Counted from the first letter of the stretch, positions 17,543-27,082 are shown. The stretch: 64,000 nt of DNA from Moheibacter lacus (GCF_014042165.1 NZ_JACDZE010000002.1:186001-250000), one strand, 5' to 3'. Made by a program: numbers and translations. The notes: generated from the letters alone by a model not told the origin.

Positions 17543-18568
17543 ATGAAATTTTCATCACTCCTTGTCTGGATTTCAATTGGTTTAATTTCCCTGCAATGCT
17601 CATCTCAAAAACAATTGACCAAAGAAGATTACGACAAAGCACTTCCCAAATACATCGAATCCATCAAAGCCAATTCACTGAAAGATCATCTCTATATCTT
17701 TGCTTCAGATGAATTTGAGGGACGAGACACCGGTGAGGAAGGTCAGAAAAAAGCCGCCAATTATATCCGTGATTTCTATATAAAAAATAATATCGAATCA
17801 CCTGAAAGTCCATTTGTCGAAAATTACTTTCAACATATTCCTGCCAAAACCTATCCGAGAATCAACAAAGACACTGAAAATGTTTTGGGATTTATACAAG
17901 GAAGCGAAAAACCGGAAGAAATCATCGTCATTTCTGCACATTATGATCATGTGGGTGTGAAAAATGGTGAAGTCTATAATGGTGCGGATGATGACGGCTC
18001 TGGGAGCGTTGCCATTTTAGAAATAGCAAATGCCTTTAAAAAAGCAGAAAAAGCCGGATTTCAACCCAAAAGATCAATTTTATTTCTCCATGTAACCGCC
18101 GAAGAAATCGGTCTACTCGGTTCTAAGTTTTATACCGATATGCAGCCCGTTTTTCCGCTTGAAAATACAGTAGCCAATCTCAATACGGACATGATTGGGA
18201 GAATTGATGATGCACATTTGGGAAATGAAAATTATGTGTATTTAATCGGATCTGACAAATTGAGTAAGGAATTGCATAAACTTTCAGAAGAAATCAATCA
18301 AAAATACGTAGGATTGGAATTGGATTATACCTATAACGATGAAAACGATCCCAATCGTTTTTATTATCGTTCAGACCATTATAATTTCGCTAAAAACTAT
18401 ATCCCTATCATTTTTTATTTCAATGGTGTTCATGCAGATTATCATCAGCCGTCCGATACGCCTGATAAAATCAATTATAATGCACTCGCAAAAAGAACCA
18501 AACTCATTTTTGCAACCGCTTGGGAATTGGCCAATAGAGAAAATAGAATTCTTGTCGATAAAAAATAA
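17543..18568 (+). CDS. M28 family zinc aminopeptidase, membrane-anchored or secreted
   Basis: A 341-residue exported metallopeptidase that would trim N-terminal residues from peptides. Co-catalytic zinc ligands are in place: H133 (VISAHYDHVG), D149-151 (NGADDDGSG), E187/E188 (TAEEIGLLG), the aspartate in NTDMIG and the histidine in DYHQPSDTPD. The N-terminus is a hydrophobic signal ending LISLQCSS. C19 could be a lipidation site, but glutamine at -1 is unusual for a lipobox. Single-gene unit with its own -7 box. Confidence 0.9.
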   Translation: MKFSSLLVWISIGLISLQCSSQKQLTKEDYDKALPKYIESIKANSLKDHLYIFASDEFEGRDTGEEGQKKAANYIRDFYIKNNIESPESPFVENYFQHIPAKTYPRINKDTENVLGFIQGSEKPEEIIVISAHYDHVGVKNGEVYNGADDDGSGSVAILEIANAFKKAEKAGFQPKRSILFLHVTAEEIGLLGSKFYTDMQPVFPLENTVANLNTDMIGRIDDAHLGNENYVYLIGSDKLSKELHKLSEEINQKYVGLELDYTYNDENDPNRFYYRSDHYNFAKNYIPIIFYFNGVHADYHQPSDTPDKINYNALAKRTKLIFATAWELANRENRILVDKK

Positions 18569-18586
18569 TTTTCACTTCTGATTCTT

Positions 18587-18616
18587 TTTGAATCATTTGG
18601 AAATTATGTAGATTTG
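18587..18616 (+). promoter_or_regulatory. promoter of the YciO-like gene (TTTG, 18 bases, TAGATTTG)
   Basis: TTTG at 18587-18590 and TAGATTTG at 18609-18616 are spaced by 18 bases, matching both halves of the Bacteroidota promoter. The leader to the ATG at 18633 is 16 bases. Confidence 0.6.
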
Positions 18617-18632
18617 ATCAAAACCAAAAAAT

Positions 18633-19256
18633 ATGGCAAAAATCATCAAAGTACATCCGGAAAATCCTCACGAAAGAGCCATTGAGCAAATCGTAGAAGT
18701 CTTAAAAAATGGTGGTTTGATCATTTATCCTTCTGATACGGTTTATGGATTGGGTTGTGATATCACCAATTCAAAAGCGATGGAAAAACTTTGTCGACTG
18801 AAAAACATCAAACCGGAAAAAGCGCAGTTTTCTTTTGTTTGTAATGATTTGAGCCATCTTTCTCAGTATACCAAACCGATTTCCAATTCCAATTTCAAAT
18901 TGTTAAAACGTGCGCTACCCGGTCCTTTTACATTTGTACTGGAAGCCTCAAACAACTTACCCAATACTTTTAAAAACCGAAAAACAGTAGGAATCCGTGT
19001 TCCAGATCATATGGTACCGCAAATGATCGTTGAAAAACTGGGAAATCCCATCGCTTCTACCTCTATCCGTGATGAGGATGAAATCATCGAATACACCACT
19101 GATCCTGAGTTGATTGCAGAGAAGTTTGATAAATTGGTCGATCTGGTTGTGGACAGCGGAATGGGCGACAATGTAGCTTCTTCTGTCATCGATTTAAGCA
19201 GTGATGAAGTAATTGTTTTGCGGGAAGGAAAGGGTGATATAGATGCGTTTTTGTAA
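18633..19256 (+). CDS. YciO-type Sua5/YrdC family protein
   Basis: 207 residues with the YrdC RNA-binding fold. It is often labelled L-threonylcarbamoyladenylate synthase (tRNA t6A pathway), but details fit the YciO branch: YPSDTVYGLGCD at the start, FSFVCNDLSHLSQY, LPGPFTFVLEA, RVPDHMVPQMIVEKLG and ASTSIRDEDEIIEYTTDP. The activity of YciO proteins is less well defined than that of TsaC, so I leave the symbol blank. The gene ends three bases from the convergent hypothetical gene. Confidence 0.85.
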   Translation: MAKIIKVHPENPHERAIEQIVEVLKNGGLIIYPSDTVYGLGCDITNSKAMEKLCRLKNIKPEKAQFSFVCNDLSHLSQYTKPISNSNFKLLKRALPGPFTFVLEASNNLPNTFKNRKTVGIRVPDHMVPQMIVEKLGNPIASTSIRDEDEIIEYTTDPELIAEKFDKLVDLVVDSGMGDNVASSVIDLSSDEVIVLREGKGDIDAFL

Positions 19257-19259
19257 AAT

Positions 19260-19883
19260 TTAATAGAATTGAAAATTTAATTTTTCCGGTAATTCAATTT
19301 TTAAATCCAATTTTTCAATTTTCACTTCTGAGTTTACTGTCGTTTTTTCTGATTTGCACTGATAGGATTTTATTTTGAAGTGTTTATAGGATTCCAACTG
19401 TTCTTTAATCAATCCAACTATTTGATGATTTCTAATCAGACTTTTTTCAAAAGGAACATAAATAAAGGGAGTGTTAGATTCTTCTAATTGAAGCGTGTAT
19501 TCATACACACTTTTTTTCTTTCTCTTATTTTTAAATTTTTTAACTTCAAATTCCTTTTCATTTATTTTTGTGATTTCTACTAAACCTAAATTGAACTTTT
19601 CACCTTTGAGCAACTTTTTACTACGATTATATTCAAAAGAATGATGTTTATCCAGAGATTTTTTATTTGAAAAAGTAAAAATGTGCAATTCGTTTGAATC
19701 ATAATCCCTTATTACTCCTCCTTCATTATTTATATACATAGCATAGTTTGGACTTTCATCATTCATTAAAGTCATACTTGGATATTTGTCTGACTCTATT
19801 ATTACCGCGCTTTCAAACGAATAACTCTGAGAAAAAGCAAAAAAAGAAAGCGAAAAAATAAAAACGGATATTACTTTTTTCAA
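19260..19883 (-). CDS. exported protein of unknown function
   Basis: 207 residues with a clear signal peptide (MKKVISVFIFSLSFFAFSQ). The mature part is lysine-rich and beta-prone (KKFKNKRKKKSVYEYTL), ending in a run of alternating Lys/Glu/Leu (KIEKLDLKIELPEKLNF). No motif or family recognised. ATG at 19883; it lies alone between two plus-strand genes. Confidence 0.8.
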   Translation of the reverse strand: MKKVISVFIFSLSFFAFSQSYSFESAVIIESDKYPSMTLMNDESPNYAMYINNEGGVIRDYDSNELHIFTFSNKKSLDKHHSFEYNRSKKLLKGEKFNLGLVEITKINEKEFEVKKFKNKRKKKSVYEYTLQLEESNTPFIYVPFEKSLIRNHQIVGLIKEQLESYKHFKIKSYQCKSEKTTVNSEVKIEKLDLKIELPEKLNFQFY

Positions 19884-19934
19884 AACATCAATAGATTAGA
19901 AAACAAAACTAAAGAATTATTATATTTTTACAGC

Positions 19935-20693
19935 ATGAAAATCTTATTGTCCCCTGCCAAATTGATGTCGCTGGAAACAAACGGAAATTGGAACAAATCC
20001 AGTTCGCCTAAATTTATTTCTCAGTCCGAAATCGTCATGGAAAAACTAAAATCTTTGAACACCAAAGACTTAGAAAAACTGATGCATATTTCTAAAGATT
20101 TAGCCGAAATGAACATCGAACGAAATGCAGTTTGGAAAACCAAACCTACCGCAAAAAAGAGCGTTCAAGCCGCATTGGCATTTAAAGGCGAAGTTTACAG
20201 AGGTTTGGACGCAGAGACTTTAAGTGAATCGGCGCAAACTTATCTGAACCAACACCTTTTTATCCTTTCCGGTTTATACGGTATTTTGAAGCCAAGCGAT
20301 AAAGTCATGTTGTATCGTTTGGAAATGGGAAGCAAATTGGATGTTCAGGGTTCAAAAAATCTCTATGGGTTTTGGAAAGAAACTTTAACCGATTTTGTCA
20401 ATTCCAAATTGAAGAAAAACGAAATTCTATTGAATTTAGCCAGTAACGAATACGCCAAAGTACTGGACGACAAAAAACTAAAATCTCCAAAAATCGATGT
20501 TGAATTTCTCGATTTTAAAAACGGACAACTCAAACCGATCATGGTTTTCTTCAAACAAGCAAGAGGAATGATGGCAAGATATTGCGCTGAAAATGAGGTC
20601 ACTGATTTGGACGAAGTAAAATTATTCAACGAAAATAATTATGCTTTTGATGAAAAATTGTCTACAGATTCTAAATTGGTCTTTGTGCGATAA
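19935..20693 (+). CDS. yaaA: peroxide stress protein YaaA (UPF0246)
   Basis: A 252-residue cytoplasmic protein. In E. coli YaaA lowers free iron and protects DNA during peroxide stress. The family signature is visible at the start (MKILLSPAKLM), in LFILSGLYGILKPSD near 115 and in YRLEMGSKL. Length is typical. Tail to tail with the ankyrin gene, two bases apart. Confidence 0.92.
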   Translation: MKILLSPAKLMSLETNGNWNKSSSPKFISQSEIVMEKLKSLNTKDLEKLMHISKDLAEMNIERNAVWKTKPTAKKSVQAALAFKGEVYRGLDAETLSESAQTYLNQHLFILSGLYGILKPSDKVMLYRLEMGSKLDVQGSKNLYGFWKETLTDFVNSKLKKNEILLNLASNEYAKVLDDKKLKSPKIDVEFLDFKNGQLKPIMVFFKQARGMMARYCAENEVTDLDEVKLFNENNYAFDEKLSTDSKLVFVR

Positions 20694-20695
20694 AT

Positions 20696-21160
20696 TTATT
20701 TCAAAAGCGCAACAATTTCTTTAAAACCCTGTGATTCTGCCTGTTGCAAAGCGGTCATTCCACGATTGTCTCGGATGGATTGATCGGCACCGGCTTCGAT
20801 CAGCATTTTGACGATTTCTACTTTGTTGAACATAGCAGCAAATGAAAGCGCCGTTCCTCCCATTCCATTTTGAATATTTACATCTGCTCCGGAATCAATT
20901 AATTTTTGGGCGATTTCATCATGACCTTTAAAACAAACGCCCATCAAAGCTGTATTTCCAGAACCATCTTTTTCATTTAATTCAGGATTTAGACTCAAAA
21001 GAAATTCAACTATGGATTTGAAACCATAATAAGTTGCCAACAACAAAGGTGTAGAACCTCTTTGGTCTTTCGTATTGATCAATGAAGGTGTTTCTTTCAA
21101 GGTTTCTTTAACCGTTTCCAAATCTTCACTTCTGATGGCATAAAACAACTTTTCTGACAT
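20696..21160 (-). CDS. ankyrin-repeat protein
   Basis: 154 residues consisting of about four ankyrin repeats, with the TPLLLATYYG, TALMGVCFKG, TALSFAAMFN and TALQQAE helices regularly spaced by 33 residues. No signal peptide, so probably cytoplasmic. Such proteins bind other proteins; the partner is unknown. Confidence 0.9.
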   Translation of the reverse strand: MSEKLFYAIRSEDLETVKETLKETPSLINTKDQRGSTPLLLATYYGFKSIVEFLLSLNPELNEKDGSGNTALMGVCFKGHDEIAQKLIDSGADVNIQNGMGGTALSFAAMFNKVEIVKMLIEAGADQSIRDNRGMTALQQAESQGFKEIVALLK

Positions 21161-21249
21161 ATTGTTATTATTTTTATGGCTAAAACTACAAAAAAATCAG
21201 AAAATTGAAAGGGATTTATTTTATAGACAAACAAACCTAGGAATTGCCT

Positions 21250-21257
21250 TAACTTTG
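21250..21257 (+). promoter_or_regulatory. -7 box TAACTTTG immediately upstream of the helicase
   Basis: A TAnnTTTG match ending four bases before the helicase ATG. Confidence 0.5.
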
Positions 21258-21261
21258 CCCC

Positions 21262-22569
21262 ATGGAATTAAATTCGATCTTCAAAAAATTGCAGATTCAA
21301 GACATGAATCAAATGCAAAAGTCAATCTATAAATCTTCTGAAAACAACCAAGACATCATCCTTCTTTCACCGACAGGTTCTGGAAAAACATTGGGTTTTT
21401 TGTTTCCATTGTTAAGAAATTTAGATCAAAATATAGATGGAATCCAAGCCATAGTGATGGTTCCGGCGAGAGAATTGGCTTTACAAATCGAACAGGTTTT
21501 TAAATCCATGGGAACCGATTTTAAAGTTTCTGTTTGCTATGGCGGTCATAATAAAAAGATTGAAATCAATAATTTCATAGAACCGCCTGCTCTTTTAATC
21601 GGCACACCGGGTAGAATTGCGTATCATTTAAAAAATGAAAATTTCGACCCATCTACCATTAAAACCCTCGTTTTGGATGAATTTGACAAATCTCTTGAGT
21701 TTGGTTTTCAGGAAGATATGCAGTTCATCATCCAGAACTTGAAAAACCTTTCTCAAAGGATTTTGACTTCTGCTACAGCCATGAAAGAAATCCCTGAATT
21801 TGCCGGTTTAGTCGAGGAAAAAGTCATCGATTTTTTAAAAATGGCAGATGCTCAACCGGATATTCAGTTGAGAAAAGTAATGACCAGTTCTGAAGAAAAA
21901 TTAGATACTTTATTTAATTTGATTTGTAAAATTGGTAACAAAAGGACATTGATTTTTTGTAACCACCGAGATGCTGTAGATAGAATTTCAGATTTGCTTT
22001 ATGAAAAAGGAATTGACCGTGAGAATTTTCATGGCGGAATGGAGCAGGATGAACGAGAACGCTCCTTATTAAAATTCAGAAATGATTCTTCAAGAATACT
22101 GATTACCACTGATTTAGCTTCCAGAGGGTTGGATATTCCCGAAGTTGAATCAATCGTTCATTATCAATTACCACCAAAGGAAGACGCTTTTATTCATAGA
22201 AACGGTCGTACGGCGCGTATGAGTGCCAAAGGTTTTGCATATCTGATCATGACGCCGGAAGAGAATTTTCCATTTATTAAAAATGATACAGCTGAGGAGT
22301 CGGTTAAAGGATACAACAAAGTACCGGAAAATTCTGCTTGGCAGACGATTTATATCAGCGCTGGAAAAAAGGACAAAGTCAACAAAGTGGACATCGTAGG
22401 TTATTTGATAAAAAAAGGAGAATTGACAAAAGATGATATTGGATTAATTGAAGTCAAAGACAACACTTCTTATGTAGCGATAAACCGTAAAAAAGTAAAA
22501 AATGTTTTGAATAAATTGGCGCATGTCAAGTTGAAAAACAAAAAAGTGAAAATGGAAGTGGCTTATTGA
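21262..22569 (+). CDS. DbpA-like ATP-dependent RNA helicase
   Basis: 435 residues; unwinds RNA, probably during 50S subunit assembly if it behaves like DbpA. Motif I is SPTGSGKT (36-43), motif II is DEFD (139-142) instead of DEAD, motif III is SAT and motif VI is HRNGRTARM. The last ~75 residues (ISAGKKDKVNKVDIVGYL ... DIGLIEVKDNTSYVAI) match the DbpA RNA-binding domain, which recognises hairpin 92 of 23S rRNA. The ATG is four bases after a -7 box, so the mRNA may be leaderless. Confidence 0.9.
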   Translation: MELNSIFKKLQIQDMNQMQKSIYKSSENNQDIILLSPTGSGKTLGFLFPLLRNLDQNIDGIQAIVMVPARELALQIEQVFKSMGTDFKVSVCYGGHNKKIEINNFIEPPALLIGTPGRIAYHLKNENFDPSTIKTLVLDEFDKSLEFGFQEDMQFIIQNLKNLSQRILTSATAMKEIPEFAGLVEEKVIDFLKMADAQPDIQLRKVMTSSEEKLDTLFNLICKIGNKRTLIFCNHRDAVDRISDLLYEKGIDRENFHGGMEQDERERSLLKFRNDSSRILITTDLASRGLDIPEVESIVHYQLPPKEDAFIHRNGRTARMSAKGFAYLIMTPEENFPFIKNDTAEESVKGYNKVPENSAWQTIYISAGKKDKVNKVDIVGYLIKKGELTKDDIGLIEVKDNTSYVAINRKKVKNVLNKLAHVKLKNKKVKMEVAY

Positions 22570-22584
22570 AGTAATTCCTTAATA

Positions 22585-22666
22585 GTGAACTTTGCGTAGA
22601 AAATCTTGTGAATCTTGTGGTAAGATTTTAAACACCACGAACACAAAGTTAATTCACAAAGGACAC
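22585..22666. repeat. degenerate inverted-repeat element (TTTGTG type)
   Basis: A non-coding imperfect palindrome: GTGAACTTTGCGT on the left faces TCACAAAGGACAC on the right, and CTTGTGAATCTTGTGGT faces ACCACGAACACAAAG. The element at 32394-32504 has the same words. Likely a dispersed intergenic repeat. Confidence 0.5.
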
Positions 22667-22672
22667 AATTAA

Positions 22673-23125
22673 TTAATTAATCAGTTTCTCCAAAATAGCT
22701 TTTAAATCTTGCGTTTTAATTAATCCTTCGTATTCAAAAATAATTTCCAAATCAGGATTGATGATGACCCAAGCCGGATATGCCGATTTTCCCTTTAAAA
22801 TTTCTTCTGCAAATTCATGGATTTTGTTTTTTCCGGGTTCAAAGGTTTTACCGAATAATTGAAAAGTTTCGGTGGATTCAGCGTCAAAATCGATATAATA
22901 AAAACGATCATTCAATAACTTGATCAACTCTTCATTTTTTTGAATTTTCTTATCCTGAATTGCACAAATTCCACACCAATCTGTTTGAAATTTAATTATC
23001 AGATTTTTAAGTGATTGAGATAATTTACCTTCAATTTCACTTAAAGAATATTTTTGTTGTGCATTTAGGTCATAAATGCAAAAAAACAAATCCATTAACA
23101 TCAAAATTCTTTTCATAAAATTCAT
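22673..23125 (-). CDS. exported thioredoxin-fold protein
   Basis: 150 residues: signal peptide (MKRILMLMDLFFCIYDLNAQ; start M1 or M4), then a thioredoxin fold with active site DWCGIC (C51, C54) and a cis-Pro-like SAYPAWVIINPD segment. Probably a periplasmic disulfide reductase; the partner is unknown. Single minus-strand gene. Confidence 0.87.
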   Translation of the reverse strand: MNFMKRILMLMDLFFCIYDLNAQQKYSLSEIEGKLSQSLKNLIIKFQTDWCGICAIQDKKIQKNEELIKLLNDRFYYIDFDAESTETFQLFGKTFEPGKNKIHEFAEEILKGKSAYPAWVIINPDLEIIFEYEGLIKTQDLKAILEKLIN

Positions 23126-23233
23126 CCATTATCTCAATACACTTAAAAAAATGAGGACTAAAATAAATTATACCTAATCCCTATAAAACCAAGAATTCCT
23201 TGAAAAGAGGCCTAGTCTAACAAATTTATTTGA

Positions 23234-23953
23234 TTAATATTTTAATTCAATTTCTTTGTGTTGATAAGCGTTGATTTTTTTGTCTTCTAAATTTTCTATG
23301 ACCAACCTTCCTTTACCGTCTACTTCTCTAATGATTCCTTGAAACTCAATTTGATTTTTGATGAAAGTAGAAACTTGATTGCGTCTAAAAAGATGTTGAT
23401 TGTAAGAATTTTTAATGTTTTCCCAATTCTTATTTTCAATTTCCAAATAAGCATTTTCCAATTCTGTCATAAAACCTGACAAAATTTCCTCTAAATTAAA
23501 TTTACGATGCAATTCACTTGCCAGAGAGCCCGCTTTTGGTAAAGAACCAAAATCCAATTGATTAACGTTTAACCCTACCCCCAATATGATATTCAACTCA
23601 CTATCAGCTTTATGCGTTTCGATTAGAATACCTGCAATTTTCTTGTTTTTCAGAATGATGTCATTGGGCCATTTGATCCATAGATCATTTGAAAACTGAC
23701 TGAGGAATTGAAATAAAACGACAGAGATCCATTGGTTAAAGTAAATCAACTCATCGTATTTTAAAACGCTCTTTATCAACACACTGACTGCAATATTCCG
23801 GTCTTTTTCAGAAACCCAATTACTTCCGGCATAGCCTTTTCCGGCAGTTTGGTGAGATGTCCAAACGACCGTCCATGATTTGGCATTTTTTTTGGACAAT
23901 TCTAAAAGTTCAGAATTGGTACTTGAGAGAGCGTCATAACGATAAATTTCCAT
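23234..23953 (-). CDS. birA: biotin--[acetyl-CoA-carboxylase] ligase, monofunctional
   Basis: Activates biotin to biotinyl-AMP and attaches it to the carboxylase carrier protein. 239 residues without the N-terminal DNA-binding domain of E. coli BirA, so it is not a repressor. Motifs: SSTN near 10, the biotin loop TAGKGYAGSNW (36-46), KWPNDI and KIAGILIE near 93-112. The loop normally reads GRGRxG; here GKGYAG replaces both arginines. Divergent from rsfS. Confidence 0.93.
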   Translation of the reverse strand: MEIYRYDALSSTNSELLELSKKNAKSWTVVWTSHQTAGKGYAGSNWVSEKDRNIAVSVLIKSVLKYDELIYFNQWISVVLFQFLSQFSNDLWIKWPNDIILKNKKIAGILIETHKADSELNIILGVGLNVNQLDFGSLPKAGSLASELHRKFNLEEILSGFMTELENAYLEIENKNWENIKNSYNQHLFRRNQVSTFIKNQIEFQGIIREVDGKGRLVIENLEDKKINAYQHKEIELKY

Positions 23954-23973
23954 CAGTTCAGAATTAAATTGAG

Positions 23974-23981
23974 CAAAGCTA
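23974..23981 (-). promoter_or_regulatory. -7 box TAGCTTTG for birA
   Basis: A minus-strand TAnnTTTG match 20 bases before the birA ATG. Confidence 0.45.
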
Positions 23982-24019
23982 AATTATTTTAAAATTTAAG
24001 ATTTTAGCCCATAATTCAC

Positions 24020-24027
24020 TAATTTTG
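24020..24027 (+). promoter_or_regulatory. -7 box TAATTTTG for the rsfS-ftsH cluster
   Basis: A TAnnTTTG match 18 bases before the rsfS ATG, diverging from the birA box. Confidence 0.45.
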
Positions 24028-24045
24028 CAAATTATCAAAAAAAGA

Positions 24046-24408
24046 ATGAGTAATAAAGTAGATACCAAAATAATCATCGATACGATAATTGATTCGATTT
24101 CAGACCTAAAGGGTGAAGAAATCGTTTTGTTGGATTTAAGAGAAATTGAAAATGCTTTTTGTGAGTATTTCATTTTATGTACCGGAAATTCCAACACCCA
24201 TGTTTCTTCCATCGCCGGGGCGATTGAACGGAAAGTTAGAAACGAAACAAAAGAAAGACCTTGGCATGTAGAAGGAACTGATAATGCGCAGTGGATTTTG
24301 TTGGACTACACCAACATCATCGTCCATGTATTTCAGAAACAATATCGGGAATACTATGATATCGAAAGTCTATGGGGAGATGCCAAGGAAATAGCCATAA
24401 CCATTTAA
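24046..24408 (+). CDS. rsfS: ribosome silencing factor RsfS
   Basis: 120 residues; binds L14 on the 50S subunit and blocks subunit joining when nutrients are short. The DUF143 signature is clear (VLLDLREIENAFCEYFILCTG and RPWHVEGTDNAQWILLDY). ATG at 24046, MSNKVDTKII; a TTG seven codons upstream lies in the leader next to the -7 box and is unlikely. First gene of the rsfS-ftsH-LUD-cdsA-psd series. Confidence 0.95.
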   Translation: MSNKVDTKIIIDTIIDSISDLKGEEIVLLDLREIENAFCEYFILCTGNSNTHVSSIAGAIERKVRNETKERPWHVEGTDNAQWILLDYTNIIVHVFQKQYREYYDIESLWGDAKEIAITI

Positions 24409-24421
24409 AAAAAACAGAAAA

Positions 24422-26434
24422 TTGGATAATAATAACAATCAGAAAAAACCAAATACAACTGGCGGATTTAACCCCATGTGGATTTATGCCACGGTGGGCT
24501 TTTTGTTGATCGGATTTTGGTTTTTCTCCAGTAGCATGGCTACTGAGTCTAAACGACTGGAAAGGGGAACTTTTTTTGAATATCTGAAAGAAGGATACGT
24601 TAAAAATGTAAGATTAAATCTGGAAGAAAATAAAGTCGATGTTTATTTGACCGACGAAGCTTTAAAATTGGACCAATTCAAACAATTCAAAGATACCGGT
24701 TCCAATATGACTGCTTTTTCGCAACCAGCACCAAATTATTCTTTCATTGTTGCGGACAACGCCAACTTTGAAACCGAAATCGAAAAAGCCATTCAAGAAA
24801 ATAATTTAGCAACGAAATATTCAAATATTCCGCCGGATAAATTCAGCAGTATATTTTGGAATATATTGATTTGGATTTTGATTTTCGGTGCGATTTGGTA
24901 TTTCATGTTCCGTCGTTTAGGAGCTGCTGCAGGTGGACCAGGCGGACAGATTTTCAACATCGGGAAATCCCGAGCCAAATTATTTGACGAAAACGATAAA
25001 GTGCGCGTAACCTTTAAAGATGTTGCCGGACTTGAAGGTGCAAAAGAGGAAGTAGAAGAAATCGTTGAATTCCTTAAAAATCCAGAGAAATTCACCAAAT
25101 TGGGTGGTAAAATCCCTAAAGGAGCACTTTTGGTAGGCCCTCCGGGAACCGGAAAAACCTTATTGGCAAAAGCCGTTGCTGGTGAAGCAAAAGTTCCTTT
25201 TTTCTCACTTTCGGGTTCAGATTTCGTGGAAATGTTTGTGGGCGTTGGAGCTTCCAGAGTTCGGGATTTGTTTAAAAATGCAAAAGATAAAGCACCTGCG
25301 ATTATCTTCATCGACGAAATCGATGCCATAGGTCGTGCCCGCGGGAAAAATAATTTCACCGGAGGAAATGACGAACGTGAAAATACACTAAATCAATTAC
25401 TTACCGAAATGGATGGTTTTGGTACTGACACTAACGTTATCGTACTGGCAGCTACCAACCGTGCAGATGTTCTAGACAAAGCCTTGATGCGTGCCGGAAG
25501 ATTTGATCGATTGATCCATGTAGATTTACCGGAATTAAATGAAAGAAAAGAAATCTTTGATGTGCATTTGAAGCCTTTGAAATTGGGTACAGATGTAGAT
25601 TCTGAATTTTTATCTAAACAAACACCTGGATTCAGTGGAGCAGATATTGCCAATGTTTGTAATGAAGCAGCCCTTGTAGCAGCGAGAAAAAATAAGGAAG
25701 TCATTGAAAAACAAGACTTTCTTGATGCTGTCGATCGAATCGTAGGTGGTTTGGAGAAGAAAAATAAATTGATCAAACCAAAAGAAAAACGCAGAATTGC
25801 TTATCATGAAGCAGGTCACGCCACGATCGGTTGGTTATTGCCACATGCGGCTCCATTGGTAAAAGTAACCATCGTTCCGAGAGGAAAATCACTTGGTGCA
25901 GCTTGGTATTTACCGGAAGAAAGACAAATCACCACCACAGAGCAAATGCTAGATGAAATGGCTGCTACAATGGGTGGTAGAGCGGCTGAGGAAGTCGTTT
26001 TTGGAGATATTTCAACTGGTGCTTTGAGTGATTTGGAACGTGTGACCAAACAAGCTTCTGCTATGGTCAGTATTTATGGTTTGAACGATAAAATAGGGAA
26101 TATTTCCTATTATGATTCTACAGGTCAAAATGAATATGGGTTTGGAAAACCTTATTCGGAAGAAACCGCTAAAACCATCGATGCAGAAGTTTCAAAAATG
26201 ATCGAAGGTCAGTATGAAAGAGCCAAAGATTTGTTGGCAAAACATAGATCACAACTGGATCAATTGGCCGATAAATTATTGGAAAAAGAAGTGATTTTCC
26301 GTGAGGATTTGGTTGAAATCTTTGGTGAAAGAATTTTTGAGGACGATGAAAACTTAGAACCTCCGGGAAATGCAGTTTCTTCATTGAACGCAGAACCAGT
26401 TGTCAGTGAAGAATCTGTTGATAAAAAGGATTAA
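24422..26434 (+). CDS. ftsH: ATP-dependent zinc metalloprotease FtsH
   Basis: Inner-membrane AAA+ protease, 670 residues, that degrades misfolded membrane and regulatory proteins. Two N-terminal helices (about 19-36 and 141-160) flank a periplasmic domain. The AAA domain has GPPGTGKT near 239, FIDEIDAIG and the SRH arginines in MRAGRFDR. The zinc site HEAGH begins near 462. The start is TTG at 24422 ([10 protein letters not shown]), 13 bases after rsfS; the first ATG, M19, would remove the short cytoplasmic tail usual in flavobacterial FtsH. Confidence 0.96.
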   Translation: MDNNNNQKKPNTTGGFNPMWIYATVGFLLIGFWFFSSSMATESKRLERGTFFEYLKEGYVKNVRLNLEENKVDVYLTDEALKLDQFKQFKDTGSNMTAFSQPAPNYSFIVADNANFETEIEKAIQENNLATKYSNIPPDKFSSIFWNILIWILIFGAIWYFMFRRLGAAAGGPGGQIFNIGKSRAKLFDENDKVRVTFKDVAGLEGAKEEVEEIVEFLKNPEKFTKLGGKIPKGALLVGPPGTGKTLLAKAVAGEAKVPFFSLSGSDFVEMFVGVGASRVRDLFKNAKDKAPAIIFIDEIDAIGRARGKNNFTGGNDERENTLNQLLTEMDGFGTDTNVIVLAATNRADVLDKALMRAGRFDRLIHVDLPELNERKEIFDVHLKPLKLGTDVDSEFLSKQTPGFSGADIANVCNEAALVAARKNKEVIEKQDFLDAVDRIVGGLEKKNKLIKPKEKRRIAYHEAGHATIGWLLPHAAPLVKVTIVPRGKSLGAAWYLPEERQITTTEQMLDEMAATMGGRAAEEVVFGDISTGALSDLERVTKQASAMVSIYGLNDKIGNISYYDSTGQNEYGFGKPYSEETAKTIDAEVSKMIEGQYERAKDLLAKHRSQLDQLADKLLEKEVIFREDLVEIFGERIFEDDENLEPPGNAVSSLNAEPVVSEESVDKKD

Positions 26435-26482
26435 GTAATAGAGACATTTCGTAGAATTTAATTATTTTCGCTAAACATCACC

Positions 26483-27082
26483 ATGATGAGTATGTGGAAA
26501 AAGATAAAACAACTTATTGTTCCCCCATCCGATGAAACGGAAAACGAAGAATCTGATTTGGAATTTGTAACTTTTCAATCCAAAGAACCTATCGACGTTT
26601 TGTTTACCCGAAATTTCGTCAATGGTGGTGGTCATTTTTTCTATTGTGAAAATGAACAAGAAGCACTTGAGAATTTAAAGGATATCGTTGACAATGAGCA
26701 AATTGATGAGGTAATTTGTTTCGACAACAAATTAAAATCCTTGTTGAATCGATTGAATGTCAATCAAATTCAAAATTTCAAATCATTTTCAAATTTTGCA
26801 TTTATTGAATGTGAATATTTAGTAGCATTTGATGGTGCGATCATGCTTTCCTCCCATCAAACCAATGGAAGAAAGCAAGAAGACATTCCAAATAATGTGA
26901 TCGTTTATGCAAGTCCGGGGCAATTGGTTTCCAATATAAGTGAAGCGCTTCAGAGGTTAAAATCCTCCAAAAACGAAAATCTACCAACCAATATAACCTC
27001 TATACGCGGAAAAAATCTACATAACGTCGATTCTTCTGCCAATGCAAAAAATATTTATTTGCTTTTGGTTGAACAGATTTAA
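26483..27082 (+). CDS. LUD domain protein (LutC/YkgG-like)
   Basis: 199 residues with a LUD domain over most of the length (VICFDNKLKSLLNRL ... FAFIECEYLVAFDGAIMLSS ... IVYASPGQLV). LUD proteins take part in lactate use when next to lutA/lutB, which are absent here. This stand-alone form sits between ftsH and cdsA in flavobacteria and has no assigned role. Starts MMSM, so the exact ATG (26483, 26486 or 26492) is open. Confidence 0.82.
   Translation: MMSMWKKIKQLIVPPSDETENEESDLEFVTFQSKEPIDVLFTRNFVNGGGHFFYCENEQEALENLKDIVDNEQIDEVICFDNKLKSLLNRLNVNQIQNFKSFSNFAFIECEYLVAFDGAIMLSSHQTNGRKQEDIPNNVIVYASPGQLVSNISEALQRLKSSKNENLPTNITSIRGKNLHNVDSSANAKNIYLLLVEQI

Noticed and set aside
21262-22569. DEFD in place of DEAD as a sign of an inactive helicase
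   Set aside because: Both acidic residues needed for ATP hydrolysis (D139, E140) are kept, and the other motifs are intact, so activity is expected.
24793-25359. A 188-codon open frame on the minus strand opposite ftsH
   Set aside because: It lies wholly inside a secure gene, has a low-complexity Ser/Pro/Phe composition and no start context. It is a codon-usage shadow.
26483-27082. LUD protein as evidence for lactate utilisation
   Set aside because: The lutA and lutB partners are absent and the gene belongs to the conserved ftsH-cdsA neighbourhood.
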